From Levilactobacillus suantsaiihabitans (GTDB lineage Bacteria > Bacillota > Bacilli > Lactobacillales > Lactobacillaceae), in contig NZ_RKLX01000020.1 in NCBI RefSeq assembly GCF_004745505.1, forward strand, positions 1 through 49,685: a DNA stretch of 49,685 nt. Direction: 5' to 3'. Each line of letters begins with the position of its first letter. Position 1 is the first letter of the stretch. Position numbers and translations under genes: made by a program. The notes beneath the pieces are model-generated. The model worked only from the letters and a program-made list of their open reading frames with translations, searched no databases and was not told where the DNA came from. Shown in pieces: positions 35,170 through 44,910 of the stretch.

Positions 35170-36546
35170 GTGAATTTACCTGAGGACTTTAAGACAAAAT
35201 ATCAGCGATTACTGGGGGCCGACGCGACGGATTTCTTCGCCAGCTTTGACACCCCCAGTCTCAGTGGCTACCGCACGAACCCGGCTCATCACGACTTGCC
35301 GGACCACTTGACGGCGGCTCCCACCGTACCCTACGAACCGCTCGGCCACTTTGGCACGGTCGGTGGGCGGACACTGATGCATCAAAGTGGTGCGGTCTAT
35401 AGCCAAGAACCCAGTGCCATGTTCGTGGGGGCCACGGCCGCTCCCAAACCAGGCGAGACGATCTTAGACCTGTGTGCCGCTCCCGGCGGTAAGACCACCC
35501 ATTTGGCCAGCTACCTCCAGGGCACCGGCTTGCTGGTGACCAATGAGATCAACCGCAAGCGGGTCAAGGTCTTGGCGGAAAACGTGGAACGGTTCGGCGT
35601 ACGGGAGGCCGTCATTTTAAATGAGTCGCCTGATCGTCTGAGCCCCATTTTCCCGGACTTCTTTGACAAGGTGCTGGTCGATGCGCCATGTTCCGGTGAG
35701 GGCATGTTTCGTAAGGACCCGGCGGCCATGGACTATTGGTCCTTGGATTACGTCGCGGAATGTGCGGCGCGGCAACGCGAGATCATGACCGAGGCCCTCA
35801 AGATGGTCAAACCTGGTGGCCAATTGATCTATTCGACCTGCACCTTTGCGCCGGAAGAAGACGAACAGATGATGGCTTGGGTGCTGAAGAACTATCCCGA
35901 GTTTCATCTGGTCCCCATCACCAAGGTCGGTGGCGTGATCGATGCCCGGCCGGACTGGGCCGATGGCAATCCAGAACTGAAGAAGGCGGCACGGCTGTTC
36001 CCGCATTTGATGCAAGGCGAGGGCCATTTTGTCGCCAAGCTCGAACGTGACGCTGGTGATGCGCAAACACCGCGGGGGACCGCTAAGCTAGGGACGCCGT
36101 TGACCGGTGACCAACGCAAGCTCTGGCAAGACTTTGCCCAGACCGTCTTGGGTGGCTCGGACTGGGCCAACCTCGTCACGGTCAAGGACCAGTTGTTTGC
36201 CGTACCAGCAGGTCTGCCTAACTTGAAGAAATTGCACGTCTTCCGGCCGGGCCTCCACCTGGGGACCTTTAAGAAGAACCGCTTCGAACCGGCTTACGCC
36301 TTGGCGTTAGCCAGTGATCCGCAACAAGTCTATCAGACGCTGGCCATTACGGATCAACAGTGGCGCGCTTGGGTCCATGGGGAGACCTTTACCCTGACGA
36401 CGGCGCCCAAGAAGGGCTGGTACCTGTTGGTTTGCGCCGGGCAACCAGTAGGCTTTGGTAAGGTCGTCGGAACGACTGTGAAGAACTTCTTCCCGAAAGG
36501 TTTACGCTTTACGGTCTACGATGATGACGTGTCTGCGGCCAACTAG
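35170..36546 (+). CDS. rsmF: RsmF-type 16S rRNA m5C methyltransferase
   Basis: 458 residues of the NOL1/NOP2/Sun family. The SAM site is LDLCAAPGGKTTHLA. The two family cysteines are Cys174 in DAPCSGEGMFRKDP and Cys224 in YSTCTFAPEE. A C-terminal RNA-binding extension of about 160 residues (RsmF/PUA-like) ends LVCAGQPVGFGKVVG. Translation starts at GTG, 8 bases after GGAGG. The exact target cytidine is not inferable. Convergent with the mevalonate cluster across 670 bases of gene-free DNA. Confidence 0.9.
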   Translation: MNLPEDFKTKYQRLLGADATDFFASFDTPSLSGYRTNPAHHDLPDHLTAAPTVPYEPLGHFGTVGGRTLMHQSGAVYSQEPSAMFVGATAAPKPGETILDLCAAPGGKTTHLASYLQGTGLLVTNEINRKRVKVLAENVERFGVREAVILNESPDRLSPIFPDFFDKVLVDAPCSGEGMFRKDPAAMDYWSLDYVAECAARQREIMTEALKMVKPGGQLIYSTCTFAPEEDEQMMAWVLKNYPEFHLVPITKVGGVIDARPDWADGNPELKKAARLFPHLMQGEGHFVAKLERDAGDAQTPRGTAKLGTPLTGDQRKLWQDFAQTVLGGSDWANLVTVKDQLFAVPAGLPNLKKLHVFRPGLHLGTFKKNRFEPAYALALASDPQQVYQTLAITDQQWRAWVHGETFTLTTAPKKGWYLLVCAGQPVGFGKVVGTTVKNFFPKGLRFTVYDDDVSAAN

Positions 36547-36560
36547 TTAAAATGACTGAC

Positions 36561-37106
36561 GGTTGAATCTAAAATTAGCGCGTCCGTTGCCGGAATGACG
36601 GTGTTCTATCCACTAAGATTAGTGAAACCAGGTGCCTGCGTCAGCCAGGGTTCCGCCTGCTCTGGGGAACACCTCCAGACTGAGAGGCGGTCTTCCGGTT
36701 CGCTTGAAAGCCTGGCAAAAATCACCAGTCTCTCAAGACGTCCCGCGCTGTAGGCTGAGAAAGGACCTCAGCCAACACCGCCGACACAGCTGGCTCCACC
36801 CTGGCTGCCTCCGGCAAGGTTGACGTCTATCAGTAACACTGTGTTAATGATAGACTAGTCGTCAATGACTATCTGGCATTAAGACGACTGTTACTGACAG
36901 CACTACGTTAGCCGAGAGTTCGCCAAATATGGGTTCCGCCGCTTAACAAGAGTGTGACGACAGGCGGTTAACTGTTAAGCAGAACCAGTTGCCTGTTCGC
37001 GCACGTTTCGGCTCAAAGCGAGGCGTCGAGATCAATCTTTGGCTCGACCCGTCCGCCCCAGCGTTCCAACCCATATTTGGCGAACGGTAGGCGGCCAGTT
37101 CCCGCT
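36561..37106. repeat. Large folded intergenic element, copy 2
   Basis: About 545 bases without a credible gene. Stems: CACTAA/TTAGTG (36611-36624), GTCTATCA/TGATAGAC (36825-36855), AGTCGTC/GACGACT (36857-36889), and the outer helix GTTCGCCAAATATGGGTT/AACCCATATTTGGCGAAC (36918-36935 with 37068-37085). Inside the last, GTCGAG/CTCGAC replaces the GGCGAG/CTCGCC of copy 1. The left 50 bases and right 30 bases recur joined together at 47522-47600. Transcription direction is unknown. Confidence 0.7.
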
Positions 37107-37134
37107 ATAAAAAGGCCAACAACTAAAATAACAC

Positions 37135-37183
37135 AAATACCCTTTGACCCGCCAAATCTGGCGTAGCGTCAAAGGGTATTTTT
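37135..37183. terminator. Bidirectional terminator between folded element and fni
   Basis: AAATACCCTTTGAC (37135-37148) pairs with GTCAAAGGGTATTT (37168-37181); an inner CGCCA/TGGCG extends it. T residues follow on the right. It ends fni transcription on the minus strand and anything arriving from rsmF. Confidence 0.9.
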
Positions 37184-37216
37184 AATTGTAGTTAACAAGA
37201 AGCTGATTTTAAAGGA

Positions 37217-38254
37217 TTAATACTGTAGGCGCCGTTGGCGGCAATAGCTTTCTAGGCTCGGGGATAACAAGAGCCGCTGGGCCTTTAGTGCCGCCAAGTT
37301 GGGGGTACCAAGTAACGTCATGATATCGCGGAGACCGTCTTGCCAGTCCAGCAACATCGCCGTCGTGGTGGCCTCGTCCGTCTTGATCAGGCTGTGTAAG
37401 ATCTGGCCAGCACTGCCAACGACATTCGCGCCCAGTGCCAGGGCCTTGGCGGCGTCTAGGGGTTGGCGAATGCCGCCCGTGGCGATGACCTGTAGCTGCG
37501 GAACCTGATGGGCTTCGAACAGGGATTCCACCGTCGTTTGCCCCCAACCAGCGAGGTAGCTGAGTTCCTTTTGGGGGCGGCGGAAATTCTCGATTTGCAC
37601 GAAGTTCGTGCCGCCGCGGCCCCCGAGGTCGACGTATTTCACGCCCACGCTGGCCAGCTTGCGCAAGGTCTCTTGGGCCATGCCGAAGCCAACTTCCTTG
37701 ACGATGACCGGCACGTTGACACCTGCCACGGTCTGGCCGATGCTATCGAGCCAATAAAAATCGCGGTCGCCCTCGGGCATCACGAGCTCTTGGGCGGTAT
37801 TGACGTGGATCTCTAAGGCGTTGGCCGCCAGCATGTCAATGGCTTGTTGCGCCTGGGCGACCGTGTGACCGGCGCCGATGTTGGCCAAGACGATGCCAGC
37901 GGGATTATTTTCCCGCAGCGGGGTAAAGGTCTTGACCGTACTGGCATCTTGGAGCGCAATACTTTGCGAGCCACTGGCCACAGCCATCCCCGTCGCCGCA
38001 GCGATCCGTCCCAATTGGGCGTTGACCTGCCCCGTCCGCGGACTGCCGCCGGTCATGGCCTCGATCAAGAACGGCACGGGGAGCTGTAACGGTCCCAGCT
38101 GCGTCGTTAAATCGACATCGGCCACGGCAAGTTCGGGCAGACTCTGATGAATGAAACGGAGCTGGTCGAATTGACTGGTAGCAACGGGTTGATAAAATTT
38201 CTCCGCCAATGACAGGTGTTCGTCTTTGCGGTGGGCGTGACGGGTCACATCCAT
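37217..38254 (-). CDS. fni: Type 2 isopentenyl-diphosphate isomerase
   Basis: 345 residues. This FMN-dependent enzyme interconverts IPP and DMAPP, the last step before polyprenyl synthesis. Signatures: [13 protein letters not shown] at the start, [22 protein letters not shown], and the flavin phosphate site GGRGGTNF with [21 protein letters not shown]. It is the last gene of the mvaK1-mvaD-mvaK2-fni cluster, 13 bases after mvaK2. Type 2 isomerase is expected in mevalonate-pathway Gram-positive bacteria. Confidence 0.95.
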   Translation of the reverse strand: MDVTRHAHRKDEHLSLAEKFYQPVATSQFDQLRFIHQSLPELAVADVDLTTQLGPLQLPVPFLIEAMTGGSPRTGQVNAQLGRIAAATGMAVASGSQSIALQDASTVKTFTPLRENNPAGIVLANIGAGHTVAQAQQAIDMLAANALEIHVNTAQELVMPEGDRDFYWLDSIGQTVAGVNVPVIVKEVGFGMAQETLRKLASVGVKYVDLGGRGGTNFVQIENFRRPQKELSYLAGWGQTTVESLFEAHQVPQLQVIATGGIRQPLDAAKALALGANVVGSAGQILHSLIKTDEATTTAMLLDWQDGLRDIMTLLGTPNLAALKAQRLLLSPSLESYCRQRRLQY

Positions 38255-38267
38255 GGGATCTCACTCC

Positions 38268-39341
38268 TTACTCGATAACGTGATGAACGTTGAGCTTCAA
38301 CGGTTCGATGCCGCGGCCTTCCCATTCCTTTAAGAGGTGGGCCAGGTCTTTGGCGGCATTGATAATGACGATACCGCAGTCACCACCGCCGGCCCCGGAA
38401 GACTTGGCGGCCCCGCCGATGTGTACGGCGATGTCACACATGGTCTTCAACAGGGTGGTTTCAATGGTGACGTGGCTTAGACAAGCCAGCCGGTTCAACA
38501 GCTGCCGGTTGACGGCGATTTCGCGCTGAATGGCGTCCAAGTCTTGGTCATGGAAACCTTGAATCATGCGTTGCAGGCACTCGCGACTCTCACGCAAAAA
38601 GGCGTGGTAGTCTTGCCGACGCGTGGCCTTGAAGAGGGCAATCTTATCGACCAGATGCGACGTGGAAGCCGGTGTACCGGTCCAGCCAATCATCAGGCGC
38701 AACGATTCCGGTGGCGTTAACAATTCAATTTGTAAGCCCGGCCAGTCGGCGTCTAGCAGCTCGGTCAGGGATAACTCTCGGCGTGCCGAGGCCAGCCAGT
38801 CGCGGTCAAAGGCCTGATAAGCGATCCAGCCGCCGTAAACGGAAGCCGCAATGTCGCCGAGCGATCCGTTGCCTTGGACGTCTAAATGGGCAATGGCGGC
38901 TAGTTTGAAGAGACGGTCTTTGCTCATTTTGATGTCGTAGAACTGGCACAAGGCCTTGACGGTGGCGACGGTGACGGCCGCTGAAGAACCGAGGCCGTAC
39001 TTCTTGCCATCGGCGCTGTCGAGGTCACTGTTGACATTTAAGTGGTAAATGGCCAGCGGCTTGCCCAGGGCTTGGGCATATTGTTCGGTCAAGCGAATGG
39101 CTGACAGAATGTAGTGGAAGGGATTGTCACGGTTATCAAAGACCAATTCCGTTCCTTGGCGTTGCCAGTACAGTGAATTTTCTTGGTACTGCTTGGACGC
39201 GATCCGCCCGTAGTCTTGGCTGGGGGTAATCGTCACGGTCACAAACTGGTTGAGGGCAACAATAATTGCCGGGTAACCGGGTTCCACCACGGCGTACTCG
39301 CCGGCAATGTAAAGTTTTCCGGGTGCTTGCGCGGAAATCAA
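38268..39341 (-). CDS. mvaK2: Phosphomevalonate kinase
   Basis: 357 residues of the GHMP kinase family. It converts 5-phosphomevalonate to the diphosphate. Features: APGKLYIAGEYAVVEPGYPA (motif 1), KYGLGSSAAVTVATV (ATP loop, motif 2) and SSGAGGGDCGI (motif 3). The start appears to be TTG at 39341, with AGAAGGGA 10 bases upstream and MISAQAPGK matching family N-termini. Mevalonate cluster, 96 bases after mvaD. Confidence 0.94.
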   Translation of the reverse strand: MISAQAPGKLYIAGEYAVVEPGYPAIIVALNQFVTVTITPSQDYGRIASKQYQENSLYWQRQGTELVFDNRDNPFHYILSAIRLTEQYAQALGKPLAIYHLNVNSDLDSADGKKYGLGSSAAVTVATVKALCQFYDIKMSKDRLFKLAAIAHLDVQGNGSLGDIAASVYGGWIAYQAFDRDWLASARRELSLTELLDADWPGLQIELLTPPESLRLMIGWTGTPASTSHLVDKIALFKATRRQDYHAFLRESRECLQRMIQGFHDQDLDAIQREIAVNRQLLNRLACLSHVTIETTLLKTMCDIAVHIGGAAKSSGAGGGDCGIVIINAAKDLAHLLKEWEGRGIEPLKLNVHHVIE

Positions 39342-39437
39342 TAAATCAGGTCCCTTCTTGTCTCACTAACGTTTTTAACGATAAATTTTATTGGTGTGGC
39401 TGGAAATCAACCACTATGTAGTTCAGGTCACCGGGAC

Positions 39438-40409
39438 CTATAGAAACTCAATGCCGGGACCGGGATGGGCCACGACGAGGCGGTCGGCACCAAATTGTGC
39501 GGCCAGCTGGGTCGTGACGGCAGGCAGGTCGGGCGTTTGGCAAAAGACCTTTAAGTTTGGCCCCGCATCGAGCGTGTAGTAGCACGCCACGCCGGCAGCA
39601 CGTAGGTCACGGACCGTCTGCATGGCCGTCAAAGTGTCACCATTAAAGTAGCTGTACGGCGGGTTGGCACTCAGCGTCAACGCGTGCATCCGCATGGCGT
39701 TGGCCTCTAAGATCTCACCGGTCGTGGTGAAGTCATGGGCCAAAATGGCGGGTTTGATGGCGGCGAGGTCTGCCGCAACGACTTGTTTCCAGGCCGGGTA
39801 ATACGGCGAGGTGGTGACGCTACTTTGCATGCCTTGGCGCGAACTGACCTTCTTTTCGTGGGGGTCTAGCAACAAGGCGACCATGGCGATGGGCCAGTCG
39901 ACCTGTTCTTGAAACGGCACGGCCACGGAGGTGTGGTCATCGTGACCGGCTTGCCACTCGACAAAGCCGCCAAAGATGGACCGGGTCGCCGAACCAGACC
40001 CCCGGCGGGCTAAGCGCGATAGGTCGGCGCGAGACAGTTCCATACCAGCCGCTCGACTCGCCGCACCAGCCAGTGCCGCAAATGCCGAGGCAGATGACGC
40101 CAGTCCCGCCGCGGTTGGCACGTGGTTAGTCGAGGTCACCGTCGCAAAACGGGTCTCGCCGCTCATTTGGCGAACCAAGTCGAGAAACTGCCGTACTTTT
40201 TGGCTGGCGTCACGGCTCAGACGGTGGTCATTTAGGATCACCGTGTCGGCGGTGAAGTCCGCATCGAAAGCCACGGTGGTATCCGTATAAAATTGGTCGA
40301 GTGTTAACGACAGACTGCTGGTCTGCGGGATGATCAAGTCGGTATCGGCCTTGCCCCAGTACTTGACGAGGGCGATGTTGGTGTGGGCGCGTGCGGTCAC
40401 GGCGGTCAT
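39438..40409 (-). CDS. mvaD: Diphosphomevalonate decarboxylase
   Basis: 323 residues of the GHMP superfamily. It makes isopentenyl diphosphate by ATP-dependent decarboxylation. Signatures: ARAHTNIALVKYWGKAD at the N-terminus, AAGLASSASAFAALA (phosphate loop), RRGSGSATRSIFGGFVEW and YYTLDAGPNLKVFC. The start codon overlaps the mvaK1 stop (ATGA), so the two are translationally coupled. Confidence 0.96.
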   Translation of the reverse strand: MTAVTARAHTNIALVKYWGKADTDLIIPQTSSLSLTLDQFYTDTTVAFDADFTADTVILNDHRLSRDASQKVRQFLDLVRQMSGETRFATVTSTNHVPTAAGLASSASAFAALAGAASRAAGMELSRADLSRLARRGSGSATRSIFGGFVEWQAGHDDHTSVAVPFQEQVDWPIAMVALLLDPHEKKVSSRQGMQSSVTTSPYYPAWKQVVAADLAAIKPAILAHDFTTTGEILEANAMRMHALTLSANPPYSYFNGDTLTAMQTVRDLRAAGVACYYTLDAGPNLKVFCQTPDLPAVTTQLAAQFGADRLVVAHPGPGIEFL

Positions 40410-41353
40410 TGGGGTTCCTCCTCTAAGTTAAAGGCTTCGGTCCAGGTCTGCGTCGCCCCTGCGGCGAGCAGGCTGGCCTGAACGCGGTGCGTGGTGGCTA
40501 GGTCGGGACACAGGGCGATCAAGCAACCGCCCATGCCGCCACCAGTTAATTTAGCGCCGAGAGCACCGTTTTGCCGGGCGACTTGGGTCAACTGGTCGAG
40601 TTCTTCTGAGCTGACACCTAAGCCGCGTAACTGGTCCTGGGCATCGGTCATGATCTGGCCCAGATGCATCAGGTCCGGTGCGGCCAACGCGGTGCGGGCT
40701 TGGTGACTCAGTTCGCCCAGACGCTGGATCTGTTGGGTCGTTACTTGTGGAAAGGCCATCTTGCGCCGGGCAACGGCCGCCACGGCTTGACCCGTTTGAC
40801 CCTTGATGCCGCTATCGGCGATGACCAGGTAGCCGCGTAACGTAAAGGGGATCTGGAGGGTCTCTTGGTGCGGCACGAACCAGATGGGCACGTCGGAACT
40901 CACGGTGGCAGCGTCAATGCCGCTGGGATTGCCGTGGGTGATCTTTTCGGCGATAGCCGCCGTTGCCAGCAATAAATCACGCGTCAGGGGACGGTCAAAG
41001 AAGTGGTACATTGCCCGCGTAATGGCCACGGCCACGGCGGCCGACGAGCCCATCCCCCGTTCGGCCGGTAAATCACTGGTGATGGTCATGGCAAACGGGG
41101 TGTCCTGGGCGTCAAAACGGTTTAACAGCGTCGCTATCAACGCGGCCACGCCGGCCAGGTTTTGCCCCATTTGGGCGATGGGGCCGTCAAAGTAGCGGCT
41201 AGAAATGGTCTGGCCGCTCACGGCTGGGGCCATCACCACCCGCGTCGTCACTGAGGGCAGGGGCAAAGCGATGGCTGGTTGGCCATACACCACGCTGTGA
41301 TCCCCGATAAGAATGATTTTCGCGTTACTTTTGCCGATTGCCGTTTGACCCAA
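40406..41353 (-). CDS. mvaK1: Mevalonate kinase
   Basis: 315 residues. It phosphorylates mevalonate and is the first gene of the cluster. GHMP motifs: KIILIGDHSVVYGQPAIALP, PAERGMGSSAAVAVAI and KLTGGGMGGCLIAL. The genes for earlier steps (mvaS, mvaA) are not in the window, as usual for lactobacilli. A long, folded leader precedes it. Confidence 0.95.
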   Translation of the reverse strand: MGQTAIGKSNAKIILIGDHSVVYGQPAIALPLPSVTTRVVMAPAVSGQTISSRYFDGPIAQMGQNLAGVAALIATLLNRFDAQDTPFAMTITSDLPAERGMGSSAAVAVAITRAMYHFFDRPLTRDLLLATAAIAEKITHGNPSGIDAATVSSDVPIWFVPHQETLQIPFTLRGYLVIADSGIKGQTGQAVAAVARRKMAFPQVTTQQIQRLGELSHQARTALAAPDLMHLGQIMTDAQDQLRGLGVSSEELDQLTQVARQNGALGAKLTGGGMGGCLIALCPDLATTHRVQASLLAAGATQTWTEAFNLEEEPQ

Positions 41354-41791
41354 GTTTCCTCGCTCACTTTCCTTGTCGAATTTTACTTACCAAAAAATAT
41401 CATACTCTACTGATTGGCGTTGCGCTAGCTTTGACCTTTAAAATCCCGGATTCACGCAAAAATTAACCCTTTCTATAGAAAGTCGGCGATAATTGACTAA
41501 ACAATCTGGGGTGGTGGGGGCTGGTCGCTAGTAATCGGTTGACACACCGAGAGCAATTAGCCATGCCGATTGATTAACAACCTTAGTGTCGCTGATGACT
41601 ACCAGCAACAATTGTCCGTGATGTTAATCGGTACGTCTAACGCTGTCCCTTAGTTGAAAGGCTGGGGGGATTGCCACACCAATCGTTGTGATGCAATCCG
41701 CCAGCAATTTTTCCGGCAGATTCCCTGGCCGCCACGGGCACTGGCTAACGGTAGAGCGACCGGTAAAGTCTGCGTCACAGCCAAGGACAAC
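41354..41791 (-). other. Long structured leader of the mevalonate operon
   Basis: About 440 bases between a minus-strand promoter and mvaK1, with no gene. Stems in plus coordinates: GCTGG...GGATTGC (41661-41674) with GCAATCC..CCAGC (41693-41705); GATTAACA (41572-41579) with TGTTAATC (41622-41629), enclosing GCTG/CAGC (41591-41606); CGGT/ACCG (41536-41549). No T-box or known riboswitch consensus was recognised. It could be a regulatory leader or an independent small RNA. Confidence 0.5.
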
Positions 41792-41797
41792 CTAACT

Positions 41798-41827
41798 ATC
41801 ATACCAGACCGGAATTGCGATGGTAAA
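41798..41827 (-). promoter_or_regulatory. Candidate promoter of the mevalonate operon
   Basis: On the minus strand TTTACC (41827-41822), an 18-base spacer and TATGAT (41803-41798). This would place the transcript start near 41791, about 440 bases before mvaK1. Confidence 0.55.
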
Positions 41828-42021
41828 TGTTTCAGCGAAAAATTTTTGCACCCACCGCGTCAGGCCGCAAACTTTTTTCGACGCCAGCGCGCCACCACGG
41901 GCCTAGCATTCGCACGCAAAAGGCGGCGGGGACCGGCTAGTCAGGCGTAGCGTTAGCGGGCCAAGTGGTGTATCATAGTGCCAGTTATTATCGCAATCGT
42001 GCAGAAATTGGTGAGCATATT

Positions 42022-44862
42022 ATGGATAAAGACACGGTTTACGCGGTGGTGGATATTGAGACCACCGGAACCAGTGTGACAGATGGCGACCGCATTATCC
42101 AGATTGGGTGCGTCTTCGTCCAGCATAATCAAATTATTAATCATTTCGAAACGGACGTGAACCCGTTACGTGAGATTCCGGCCGGGATTACCCGGTTGAC
42201 GGGGATCTCCAATCAGCGGGTCCGGCACGCGCCGCTCTTCGATGACGTTGCCGGGACGCTGTACAGTCTCTTGACCAATACGGTCTTTGTGGCTCACAAC
42301 GTCAATTTTGACCTGCCGTTTATCAACGCGGAATTCAGTCGCGTCGGGTATCCCGAGCTGACGATCGAGGCGTTGGATACGGTGTCTTTGAGTCAGATTC
42401 TCTTGCCGACATCGCCCAGCTTTCGTCTGCGGGATTTGAGCGGCTACTTCAACATTGAACATGACAGCCCGCATTCCGCGGACAGCGATGCCAGTGCCAC
42501 GGCCGAATTATTCATTTTCCTATTTCGGCGGTTACGGGCCTTGCCGCAAGTCACGCTGCAAAAAATGATCGACTTACACCCTGATCTACCGCTCCAAACG
42601 GCGGCACTTTTTGACGTGGCCCGCCGGCTAAACGAGCAACAGCCGCGCAAGCTACCGGACTACCTGTACATCAAGAATGGTCTGGCGCTGCGCAAACCCG
42701 AAGCGACGGCCACGACCACGTTGGCGGCTCCCAGCAAGTACCCCAAGACCAAGAAGCAAAAGCAAAAATTGATGCCAGATAACTTGGAATGGCGGCCGGA
42801 ACAGGCGAAGATGATGAATTACATTTACAACAACTACGCCAATGCCGACCAGCATCCCGTTAAGCAGATGATCGTGGAGGCGCCCACCGGGATTGGTAAG
42901 AGCCTGGGGTACACGCTGCCGATGGCGTACTTGGGCCAAACTGGGCGGCCCGTGGTCATCAGTACGGCGACCACCTTGTTGCAAGAGCAGTTGTTGGACC
43001 AGACGTTGCCCTTACTCAACGCCATCGTGCCGTTTCCGGTCAATGCGGTGTTGGTCAAGGGCAGCCGGCATTATCTGGACCTCCAGCGCTTTGCCACGAC
43101 GCTCAAGGTGGCCGAGACGTCTAAGCAAACGCAGCTGTTGAAGTTACGCTTGCTGGTCTGGTTGACCATGACCACCACGGGCGACTTAGATGAGCTGCAC
43201 CTAGCGACGTACCGGGCACCGTACTTTCAAGAGATCATGCACGAGGGGGCAGTGACGGCGGACAATCCGTTTTACGCGGATGATTTCTTGCGCCGCCGGG
43301 ATCAACGGTTGGAGACGGCCCAGATGGTCATCGTCAACCACGCCTACCTGAGCGAACACGCCTTAGACCTGGGTGAGCGGCTCCATCGCCCGTATCTGGT
43401 GATCGATGAGGCCCAACACCTGCCGGATAGCACACTCAAGCAGCGGCGGACCCAGGTCAAATTTGCCCAGTTGGTCAACGAACTCCATCACGTTCAGCGC
43501 GACATTAGCCGCGAGACCGGCCCGAGCCTCTTGAGCCTCTTTCACGACGATGCCGCGGCGGTGGGGGCCTTGCATCGCATCTTAACCGCCGGCCAAACGT
43601 TGGAAACGCAACTGGAGGCCTTGGTCAATCAGTTGTTCTTGCGGTTCTTATCGTCCAAGCGGCCCAACAACCACAATCAGATCATTGAAGAACTGATTCC
43701 GGCCGCAGACCTGGCGGCGGAACTGGACCGCGGGGATGCGGTGGCCCAGGCGACCACCGCCACCGACGACCTGTTGGCCGAATTGCGGGCCTTACGCCAG
43801 CGCTTTGATCGCCAGGCTGACCGGTTTGCGGCTTCCGAACGTTACTTGTTCGAACAGGTCGACACCCGGATCCATTTATTTGATGACCAAATGAGTCAGC
43901 TCCTGACGATCTTGCGGCAGGTCGTAGATCAGGCGCCCGCCAGTTTGTTTTGGCTGACCATCAATCACGTCGGTGACCGCAACAGTCTGCAGCTGGCGAG
44001 TGGTTTGCTAGCGACCGAAGGGTTCTTGCGCAATCACTTGTACGCGGGCTTTCAGCCGGTCTTATTGACGGGGGCCACGCTATTTTCTTCCGGGCGTTCA
44101 CAATACGTCTTGGACCAGTTCGACTTGGACCGCGACCAAACGGCAACGCACCGGATGCGCTCCAGCTTTGATTACGCCCAGCAAGCCGAGCTGTTCATCA
44201 GTGACGCCGGGCCCAACCTCAGTCGAGTCGCGCCCGCCGATTACGTGACCTATTTGGCCGCAGCCATCAGTCAGATCGCTGGAGCGGTCAACAAGCAGAC
44301 ACTGGTGCTGTTCAATTCGCTGTCCGTGATCGAGCAGGTCTATCAAAAGCTCTGTGCCCAACCCGAGTTTGCCCAACGCGAGATCTTCGCCCAAGGCATC
44401 AGCGGCAGTCGTGAACGCATTGCCAAACGCTTTGCGACCAGCCACGGCGCCATCTTACTGGGAGCGGCCAGCTTCTGGGAAGGTATCGACTTGCCCGCCG
44501 AACAACTGGAACTGCTAATTGTGACGCGCTTGCCGTTTGATTCACCGGACCGGGTCTTCGTCAAGGCCAACTACGCGCGGCTCGAGGCGGCTGGCAAGAA
44601 TCCATTTTACAGTGCGGCCTTACCCGCGGCGACGTTGAAGCTGCGGCAGGGAATCGGCCGGTTGATTCGGACACCGCACGATCGTGGCGCTATTGTCATT
44701 TTGGACCAACGCCTGATCGAACGGCACTACGGGCAAAGCATCTTACGGGCCTTGCCGGCAGATCTGCCGCAGACCACGGGCGACACCAGTGCGATTGCTC
44801 AGGGATTAGTTAATTTTTTTGAAAAAAAGACGAACGATTCGGTGACGCCCCCCGAAGTCTGA
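42022..44862 (+). CDS. dinG: DinG family 3'-5' exonuclease/helicase
   Basis: 946 residues from the ATG at 42022 (MDKDTVYAVVDIETTG). The N-terminal DEDD exonuclease (about 1-170) has DIETTG, NVNFDLPF and HSADSDASAT. The helicase follows, with Walker A EAPTGIGKS (Lys293), DEAQ box (from Asp462, in place of the more common DEAH) and GIGRLIRTPHDRG (motif VI). No iron-sulphur cysteine cluster is seen, as in Gram-positive DinG. It heads the dinG-ypmB-aspB group. A weak -10, TATCAT, is near 41971. Confidence 0.93.
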   Translation: MDKDTVYAVVDIETTGTSVTDGDRIIQIGCVFVQHNQIINHFETDVNPLREIPAGITRLTGISNQRVRHAPLFDDVAGTLYSLLTNTVFVAHNVNFDLPFINAEFSRVGYPELTIEALDTVSLSQILLPTSPSFRLRDLSGYFNIEHDSPHSADSDASATAELFIFLFRRLRALPQVTLQKMIDLHPDLPLQTAALFDVARRLNEQQPRKLPDYLYIKNGLALRKPEATATTTLAAPSKYPKTKKQKQKLMPDNLEWRPEQAKMMNYIYNNYANADQHPVKQMIVEAPTGIGKSLGYTLPMAYLGQTGRPVVISTATTLLQEQLLDQTLPLLNAIVPFPVNAVLVKGSRHYLDLQRFATTLKVAETSKQTQLLKLRLLVWLTMTTTGDLDELHLATYRAPYFQEIMHEGAVTADNPFYADDFLRRRDQRLETAQMVIVNHAYLSEHALDLGERLHRPYLVIDEAQHLPDSTLKQRRTQVKFAQLVNELHHVQRDISRETGPSLLSLFHDDAAAVGALHRILTAGQTLETQLEALVNQLFLRFLSSKRPNNHNQIIEELIPAADLAAELDRGDAVAQATTATDDLLAELRALRQRFDRQADRFAASERYLFEQVDTRIHLFDDQMSQLLTILRQVVDQAPASLFWLTINHVGDRNSLQLASGLLATEGFLRNHLYAGFQPVLLTGATLFSSGRSQYVLDQFDLDRDQTATHRMRSSFDYAQQAELFISDAGPNLSRVAPADYVTYLAAAISQIAGAVNKQTLVLFNSLSVIEQVYQKLCAQPEFAQREIFAQGISGSRERIAKRFATSHGAILLGAASFWEGIDLPAEQLELLIVTRLPFDSPDRVFVKANYARLEAAGKNPFYSAALPAATLKLRQGIGRLIRTPHDRGAIVILDQRLIERHYGQSILRALPADLPQTTGDTSAIAQGLVNFFEKKTNDSVTPPEV

Positions 44863-44910
44863 TATAATTGGAAAAGATTGAAATTCGACAAGGGAGACCG
44901 ATGGAAATTG

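Noticed and set aside
36632-36823. 63-codon frame in the 36.6-kb element
   Set aside because: No binding site, low-complexity basic composition, and it sits in folded repeat DNA.
41354-41791. T-box or amino-acid riboswitch in the mevalonate leader
   Set aside because: The conserved GGTGG.ACCGCG-type T-box sequence and a terminator/antiterminator pair were not found.
41654-41950. 98-codon plus-strand frame upstream of dinG
   Set aside because: No family resemblance or good binding site, and it overlaps the structured mevalonate leader and promoter on the other strand.
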